Source: JADGHQ01 sp045805385 (GTDB taxonomy: Bacteria > Actinomycetota > Thermoleophilia > Solirubrobacterales > Thermoleophilaceae). Taken from it: a DNA stretch of 30,442 bases. Each line of letters starts with the position of its first letter. Position 1 is the stretch's first letter. Location: NCBI GenBank assembly GCA_045805385.1, contig JBJMLG010000019.1:1-30442 (forward strand). Reading direction: 5' to 3'. Below, in pieces: positions 26,384-30,442 of the stretch. The notes below the pieces were generated by a model that worked only from the letters and a program-made list of their open reading frames with translations, was not told the DNA's origin and did not search any database. A program made the translations under genes and the position numbers.

Positions 26384-28381
26384 ATGGCCGAGAACCTCTC
26401 CCGCCAGATCCTCAAGGAGCACCTCGTGGACGGCGAGCTCACGCCCGGCTCGCCGATCTCGCTGAGGGTCGACCAGACGCTGCTGCAGGACGCCACCGGA
26501 ACGATGGCCTGCATGCAGTTCGAGCAGCTCGACGTGCCGCGCGTGCAGGTGTCGCGCGCGGTGCAGTACGTGGATCACAACGTGATCCAGCTCGACTTCA
26601 AGAACCCTGACGACCACCGCATGCTGCAGGCCCTCGCGCGGAAGTTCGGCCTCGACTACTCGCGTCCCGGCAACGGCATCTGCCACTACGTGCACATCGA
26701 GCGCTACGCACGGCCGGGCGAGATCCTGGTGGGAGCGGACTCCCACACCACCACGAGCGGCGCGCTCGGGATGATCGCAATCGGGGCCGGCGGGCTCGAC
26801 GTCGCGGTGGCCATGGGCGGCTACCCCTATGAGATCGCCTGCCCGGAGATCGTGCAGGTGCACCTCACCGGCAGGCTGAACCGCCCGTGGGTGCAGGCGA
26901 AGGACATCATCCTCGAGCTGCTGCGCCAGCTCTCGGCAAGCGGCGGCAAGAACAAGATCTTCGAGTTCACGGGGGAGGGGACCGCGGACCTGATCGTTCC
27001 CGAGCGCGGCACGATCGCGAACATGATCGCCGAGCTGGGCGCGACATCGGCCGTGTTCCCGCCCGACGAGCAGACGCGCGACTGGCTGGAGAAGCAGCAG
27101 CGCCCGGACGACTTCACCGAGATGCGCCCGGACGAGGGGGCCGAGTACGACGAACGCGTGGAGATCGACCTCAACGAGCTCGGCCCGCTCGTCGCCAAGC
27201 CGCAGAACCCGGACAACGTCGTGCCCGTCGAGGAGGTGGCGGGCACGGAGCTCGCGCAGGTGTGCATCGGCTCGTCGGTGAACTCGGGCTACGCCGACCT
27301 CGCGCTGCCGGCGGCGATCCTCGCCGACAGGGACGGGCAGGCGGTGCACGAGTCGATCGCCGCCACGGCCACGCCGGGCTCGCGGCAGATCCTCACCGCG
27401 ATTGCGGAATCGGGCGTGTACCGCCAGCTCGTCGAGGGCGGCGTGCGGATGCTCGAGCCGGTGTGCGGCCCGTGCGTTGGCATGGGCCAGGCGCCGCCGT
27501 CGAACGCCAACTCGCTGCGCACCTTCAATCGCAACTTCCCGGGCCGCTCCGGCACGCCGGAGGACAGCGTGTTCCTCTGCTCGCCCGCGGTGGCGGCCGT
27601 GTCGATGCTCACGGGGAGGATCGAGGATCCGCGTGAGTACGGCGACCCGCCGGAGATCCTTCCAGCGCCCGAGCTCAAGCCCTACGTGGACGACCGCCAC
27701 ATCTTCAAGCCGGCCGACGAGGACGAGGCCGAGAGCATCGAGATCCCGCGCGGCCCGAACATCAAGACGCCGCCCGAGCACAAGCCACTCGACGACTCCA
27801 TCGCCGCCGGGATCGCCACCGTCCAGCCCGACAACATCTCCACGGGCGACCTCGCGCCCGACGGCGTGATCGTGATGAGCTACCGCTCGAACATCCCGGC
27901 GATCGCGGAGTTCACGTTCCAGCACCGCGACCCCGAGTTCCGCAAGCGCATGCAGGAGTGGGGAAGCGGCTTCATCGTCGGCGGCGAGAACTACGGCCAG
28001 GGCTCCTCGCGCGAGCACGCGGCCCTGGCGCCGCTTCAGCTTGGCGTGAAGGCCGTGTTCGCCAAGTCGTTCGCACGCATCCACCGGCGCAACCTCGTGG
28101 CCCAGGGCATCCTTGCGCTCACGTTCAAGGACGACTCCGACTACGACCGCGCCGAGGTGGGCCAGTGCTGGGAGCTGCCCGACATCAAGCAGGAGCTCGA
28201 GGACGGGGCGGAGGACATCACCGTGCGCGTCAAGGACTCGGGCGACGAGTTCCATGTCACGCACGACTTCGCCCCCAAGGAGCGCGAGATCCTGATCGAG
28301 GGGGGCCTTCTGCACTACCTGAAGCAGCACGGCGAGCAGGTGTCGGGCGAGGAGCCGGCGGGTAGCGGAGCAGCATCATGA
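26384..28381 (+). CDS. Second aconitate hydratase, shorter Aquifex type (TIGR01342-like)
   Basis: This 665-residue aconitase is built differently from AcnA and matches the shorter mitochondrial/Aquifex-type layout. Cluster ligands are Cys294 (VCIGSSVNSGY), Cys361 and Cys364 (CGPCVGMG). Substrate motifs include GADSHTTTSGALG, NYGQGSSREHAALAP and the swivel segment KSFARIHRRNLVAQG. It should bind [4Fe-4S] and dehydrate citrate or a related tricarboxylate; homoaconitate or methylcitrate/methylaconitate substrates cannot be excluded. ATG 26384 has no Shine-Dalgarno; TAGTTA lies 10 bases upstream. The intergenic region carries a 12-bp palindrome. The stop overlaps a small acidic gene (ATGA). Confidence 0.92.
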   Translation: MAENLSRQILKEHLVDGELTPGSPISLRVDQTLLQDATGTMACMQFEQLDVPRVQVSRAVQYVDHNVIQLDFKNPDDHRMLQALARKFGLDYSRPGNGICHYVHIERYARPGEILVGADSHTTTSGALGMIAIGAGGLDVAVAMGGYPYEIACPEIVQVHLTGRLNRPWVQAKDIILELLRQLSASGGKNKIFEFTGEGTADLIVPERGTIANMIAELGATSAVFPPDEQTRDWLEKQQRPDDFTEMRPDEGAEYDERVEIDLNELGPLVAKPQNPDNVVPVEEVAGTELAQVCIGSSVNSGYADLALPAAILADRDGQAVHESIAATATPGSRQILTAIAESGVYRQLVEGGVRMLEPVCGPCVGMGQAPPSNANSLRTFNRNFPGRSGTPEDSVFLCSPAVAAVSMLTGRIEDPREYGDPPEILPAPELKPYVDDRHIFKPADEDEAESIEIPRGPNIKTPPEHKPLDDSIAAGIATVQPDNISTGDLAPDGVIVMSYRSNIPAIAEFTFQHRDPEFRKRMQEWGSGFIVGGENYGQGSSREHAALAPLQLGVKAVFAKSFARIHRRNLVAQGILALTFKDDSDYDRAEVGQCWELPDIKQELEDGAEDITVRVKDSGDEFHVTHDFAPKEREILIEGGLLHYLKQHGEQVSGEEPAGSGAAS

Positions 28382-28530
28382 GCGAGCACCAGCCGCGCAG
28401 CGACGAAGAGGCCGAGGACACCGTCGAGCAGCGCGAAGCCGAGCCAGAAGAGACCGGCGACAAGTCGGACGAGGACGGGCCGGGAGTGAACCCCGAGCCC
28501 GACCAGGGCTACGGCGGCCAGTTCGAGTAG
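28378..28530 (+). CDS. Small acidic disordered protein (50 residues) coupled to the second aconitase
   Basis: This short frame reads from ATG 28378 to TAG 28528-28530. Its ATG overlaps the aconitase stop (ATGA), the coupling seen throughout this window. Of 50 residues, 18 are Asp or Glu and only three are Arg or Lys, with no hydrophobic core, so it should be intrinsically disordered. It begins MSEHQPRSDEEAEDTVEQ and ends with a less acidic, aromatic/Gly tail, PDQGYGGQFE. I do not recognise a named family. It could be a translated tail peptide, a stabiliser or chaperone-like partner of the aconitase, or simply a fast-evolving small protein. Codon use (GAG/GAC/GGC) matches the neighbours, which supports real translation. 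Confidence 0.68.
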   Translation: MSEHQPRSDEEAEDTVEQREAEPEETGDKSDEDGPGVNPEPDQGYGGQFE

Positions 28531-28561
28531 CCGAGGTCATACATGCGTCGAGCCGCACCCG

Positions 28562-28593
28562 CCTGAGAGGCGCCAGTCAGGTAGCTCTCAGGT
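28562..28593 (+). promoter_or_regulatory. Inverted repeat and 11-bp-period direct repeats before the COG4705 gene
   Basis: CCTGAGAG (28562-28569) and CTCTCAGG (28585-28592) form a perfect 8-base inverted repeat. Overlapping it, TCAGGT occurs at 28577-28582 and 28588-28593, one 11-base period apart. OmpR-family regulators typically bind direct repeats with this period, and such a regulator is encoded about 0.9 kb downstream. Confidence 0.45.
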
Positions 28594-28605
28594 CGGCTGA
28601 CGAGC

Positions 28606-29424
28606 ATGGCTCGCATGACCACCACTGCAGAATCCCGCGCCGCCGTGCCTCTCGGCCGGCGGATGCTCAACAAGGTCCCAGAGGTCACGTTCTACTTCTG
28701 GGTCATCAAGATCATGTGCACGACCGTCGGCGAGACCGCGGCCGACTACCTGAACGACAACCTCGGTTTCGGGCTCACCAACACGACGATCGTCGCCGGC
28801 GTGCTCCTCGTGATCCTGCTCGCCTTCCAGTTCCGCCTGCGGAAATACGTGCCGGGCGTCTACTGGTCGGTCGTCGTCGTGATCAGCGTGTTCGGCACGC
28901 TCATCACCGACAACCTCACCGACAAGTACAACGTGCCGCTCACCACGAGCACGATCGGCTTCTCGATCATCCTGGCCGGCGTGTTCGCCGTCTGGTACTG
29001 GAAGGAGCGCACGCTCTCGATCCACTCGATCGTGACGACCAGGCGCGAGGGCTACTACTGGCTCGCGATCCTGTTCACCTTCGCGCTCGGCACCGCGGCC
29101 GGCGACCTCACCGCCGAGAAGTTCAGCCTCGGCTACGGCGTCTCGGTCGCCATCTTCGGCGGTCTGATCGCCGCCATCGCGATCGCCCACTTCGGGTTCA
29201 AGATGAACGCCGTGCTCTCGTTCTGGCTCGCATACATCCTCACGCGGCCGCTCGGGGCATCGATCGGGGACGGCCTGTCGCAGCCGACTCACAACGGCGG
29301 CCTGGGGCTGGGCACGACCGGGACCAGTTACCTGTTCCTGGCCTCGATCCTCGTCCTCGTGGCGTTCCTGACCGTCACCAGGCGGGACCAGACGCCGCCG
29401 GAGCTGGCGGCGGCCTCTGCGTAG
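28606..29424 (+). CDS. COG4705-type integral membrane protein with four internal repeats
   Basis: The 272-residue protein has about eight membrane segments arranged as four two-helix repeats. Each repeat starts with an aromatic/Trp-rich helix and ends it with a small-residue acidic motif: TTVGETAADYL (Glu43, Asp47), TLITDNLTDKY (Asp102, Asp106), TAAGDLTAEKF (Asp167, Glu171) and ASIGDGLSQPT (Asp222, Gln226). It matches my recollection of COG4705, an uncharacterised membrane protein family. Repeated membrane acids suggest ion handling, but that is inference. ATG 28606 or ATG 28615 could be the start; neither has a clear Shine-Dalgarno. A terminator follows 10 bases after the stop, and a two-component system comes next. 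Confidence 0.82.
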   Translation: MARMTTTAESRAAVPLGRRMLNKVPEVTFYFWVIKIMCTTVGETAADYLNDNLGFGLTNTTIVAGVLLVILLAFQFRLRKYVPGVYWSVVVVISVFGTLITDNLTDKYNVPLTTSTIGFSIILAGVFAVWYWKERTLSIHSIVTTRREGYYWLAILFTFALGTAAGDLTAEKFSLGYGVSVAIFGGLIAAIAIAHFGFKMNAVLSFWLAYILTRPLGASIGDGLSQPTHNGGLGLGTTGTSYLFLASILVLVAFLTVTRRDQTPPELAAASA

Positions 29425-29433
29425 GGATCTGGG

Positions 29434-29455
29434 AGGCCCCGCTTCGGCGGGGCCT
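29434..29455 (+). terminator. Strong hairpin terminator after the COG4705 gene
   Basis: A 9-base-pair stem, AGGCCCCGC and GCGGGGCCT, closes on a TTCG tetraloop 10 bases after the stop. No long U-run follows, as is common in GC-rich actinobacteria. It separates the membrane protein gene from the two-component operon. Confidence 0.75.
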
Positions 29456-29468
29456 TCCGCTCGCCTCC

Positions 29469-29474
29469 TACCCT
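29469..29474 (+). promoter_or_regulatory. Probable -10 element (TACCCT) of the response regulator gene, leaderless spacing
   Basis: TACCCT ends 7 bases before ATG 29482, just after the hairpin terminator. No Shine-Dalgarno or clear -35 is visible. Confidence 0.42.
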
Positions 29475-29481
29475 CTGGGGC

Positions 29482-30162
29482 ATGAGGCAGGGCCTTGCCC
29501 GCGTGGGTATCTGCGAGGACGACGCGAGCCTGCGTTCGGTGCTCGACCGCGCCCTGCGCGGGGAGGGGTTCGACGTTCGCACCGTCGCGACCGGCCACGA
29601 GGCCGTGCTCGCCTTCACGGAGGCTCCGGCGGATCTGCTCGTGCTCGACATCGGCCTCCCCGACGCGGATGGGCGCGACGTATGTCAGGCGCTTCGTAGC
29701 CACGGCTTCGAGGCGCCTGTGCTGTTCCTAACCGCGCGCGAGGCGCTCACTGACCGCCTGGCCGGCTTCCACGCGGGAGGGGACGACTACCTCACAAAGC
29801 CCTTCGCGATCGCGGAGTTGCTCGTGCGCGTGCGCGCCCTGCTGCGCCGCGTGCCGCCCCAGGCTCAGGGCGACGGCGCCGGGCTCGACCTCTGGCTCGA
29901 CCCGGCCGCGCACGCCATGCGGGTGGGTGAGACCGCCCACCCGCTCACGCCCACGGAGTTCCGCCTGCTCGCGGCCCTCGCGTCGAAGCCCGAGGCCGTG
30001 CTGCGCCGGCGCGAGCTCGTGCTGGCCGCGTGGCCCGACGGCGCGATCGTGCACGACAACACGCTCGACGCCTACATAGCGCGTCTGCGGCGGAAGCTGA
30101 GAGACGCGGGCAGCACGCAGAAGATCGTGACTGCGCGCGGTGTGGGGTATTCGCTGCGATGA
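29482..30162 (+). CDS. OmpR/PhoB-family response regulator
   Basis: The 226-residue regulator has a receiver domain with the acidic pocket Glu12-Asp13-Asp14, phosphoacceptor Asp56 (LLVLDIGLPDADG), Thr84 and Lys106 (YLTKPF). A C-terminal winged helix follows (LTPTEFRLLAAL, DNTLDAYIARLRRKL, TARGVGYSLR), the DNA-binding type that recognises tandem direct repeats. ATG 29482 is preceded at 7 bases by TACCCT and has no Shine-Dalgarno, so the message may be leaderless. The stop overlaps the histidine kinase start (ATGA). The membrane protein gene directly upstream is a natural candidate target, since 11-bp-period repeats sit in front of it; that is inference. Confidence 0.94.
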   Translation: MRQGLARVGICEDDASLRSVLDRALRGEGFDVRTVATGHEAVLAFTEAPADLLVLDIGLPDADGRDVCQALRSHGFEAPVLFLTAREALTDRLAGFHAGGDDYLTKPFAIAELLVRVRALLRRVPPQAQGDGAGLDLWLDPAAHAMRVGETAHPLTPTEFRLLAALASKPEAVLRRRELVLAAWPDGAIVHDNTLDAYIARLRRKLRDAGSTQKIVTARGVGYSLR

Positions 30163-30442
30163 GCAGGCTCAGCCTGCGCGGACGTGTAACCCTCGCGTCC
30201 GCGCTCGTGCTTGCGGTTGGGCTCGCGCTGCTCACGTTCGGCATCAACGTGATCCTCGAGCGGCAGCTCGCCCATGACGCGTCAGCGGCCCTTCGCGAGC
30301 GCGCCGGGGCACAGCTAGCCACGCTCAGCATGCGCAACGGACGCGTGGTGCAGCGCGACGCCCCGAACGACGCCGCGCTCGACCAGCAGGCGTGGGTGTT
30401 CGCCGGAGGGCGGGTGTTGCAGCGTCCGCGCGCGGCAGCGGA
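30159..30442 (+). CDS. Sensor histidine kinase, N-terminal part (cut by window end)
   Basis: The frame opens at ATG 30159 inside the regulator stop (ATGA) and runs off the window end after 94 codons. The visible part begins MSRLSLRGRVTLASALVLAV, a basic N-terminus followed by a membrane helix (about 9-32). An extracytoplasmic segment follows (RQLAHDASAALRERAG and onward), the usual start of an OmpR-partner kinase. HAMP, phosphoacceptor and ATPase domains would lie beyond the window, so kinase identity rests on position, overlap and topology. Nothing in the sensor segment tells the signal. Confidence 0.8.
   Translation, partial: MSRLSLRGRVTLASALVLAVGLALLTFGINVILERQLAHDASAALRERAGAQLATLSMRNGRVVQRDAPNDAALDQQAWVFAGGRVLQRPRAAA

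Noticed and set aside
26306..28330. Minus-strand open frame of 674 codons opposite the second aconitase
   Set aside because: It is the antisense shadow of a confidently identified gene; its product is Arg/His/Leu/Val-rich low-complexity sequence with no recognisable domain, as expected from GC-rich codon structure.

Overview
The window is a dense, very GC-rich stretch of chromosome that looks actinobacterial, probably class Thermoleophilia (Solirubrobacterales-like). That placement is an inference. It rests on OpcA next to 6-phosphogluconolactonase, an AcnA-type aconitase with a low-complexity insert, an RsbW-like kinase-fold protein, frequent GTG/TTG starts, 1-4 bp start/stop overlaps, and several genes whose -10 box lies 6-7 bases from the start codon with no Shine-Dalgarno. 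I see no tRNA, rRNA, CRISPR, insertion sequence or prophage, and no gene-free stretch above about 150 bases.

Layout. 1-3174 (+): end of opcA, then pgl and a GH15 glucoamylase/trehalase-type hydrolase, joined by ATGA and GTGA overlaps (oxidative pentose phosphate pathway plus glucose release). 3221-6051 (+): two-module VOC protein, a short flavoprotein and a YbdK-type carboxylate-amine ligase. 6052-11497 (-), in transcription order: a PaaG-like enoyl-CoA isomerase, ctaC, ctaD, ctaB (cytochrome aa3 oxidase core and heme O synthesis) and an AlkZ-like DNA glycosylase. 11550-12200 (+): metallo-beta-lactamase-fold hydrolase. 12233-12670 (-): RsbW-like ATPase. 12714-15918 (+): PAP2/IPC-synthase-like membrane protein, an LPG-synthase-TM/UPF0104 membrane protein and thioredoxin reductase, with overlapping ends. 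15977-17305 (+): aldonolactone oxidase. 17302-20687 (-): PHP phosphoesterase, alanine-racemase-fold PLP enzyme and GAF-HD-GYP protein. 20820-22584 (+): large MBL-fold protein and a P-loop kinase. 22587-28530 (+): AcnA, hotdog thioesterase, free-standing cyclic-nucleotide-binding domain, a second and differently built aconitase, and a 50-residue acidic protein. 28606-end (+): COG4705 membrane protein with four internal repeats, a terminator, an OmpR-type response regulator and the start of its histidine kinase.

How the genes fit together. Most of the window is central metabolism and redox upkeep: NADPH from the pentose phosphate pathway, thioredoxin reductase using it, cytochrome oxidase, and two [4Fe-4S] aconitases for the TCA cycle. 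The parts most worth a second look are the two-aconitase block with its single-domain cNMP sensor and coupled acidic mini-protein (22587-28530), and the four-repeat membrane protein, which has an 11-bp-period direct repeat at its start and a two-component system directly downstream (28531-end). I found no defence island or clearly new multi-gene machine. These two blocks are the best candidates for undescribed biology.
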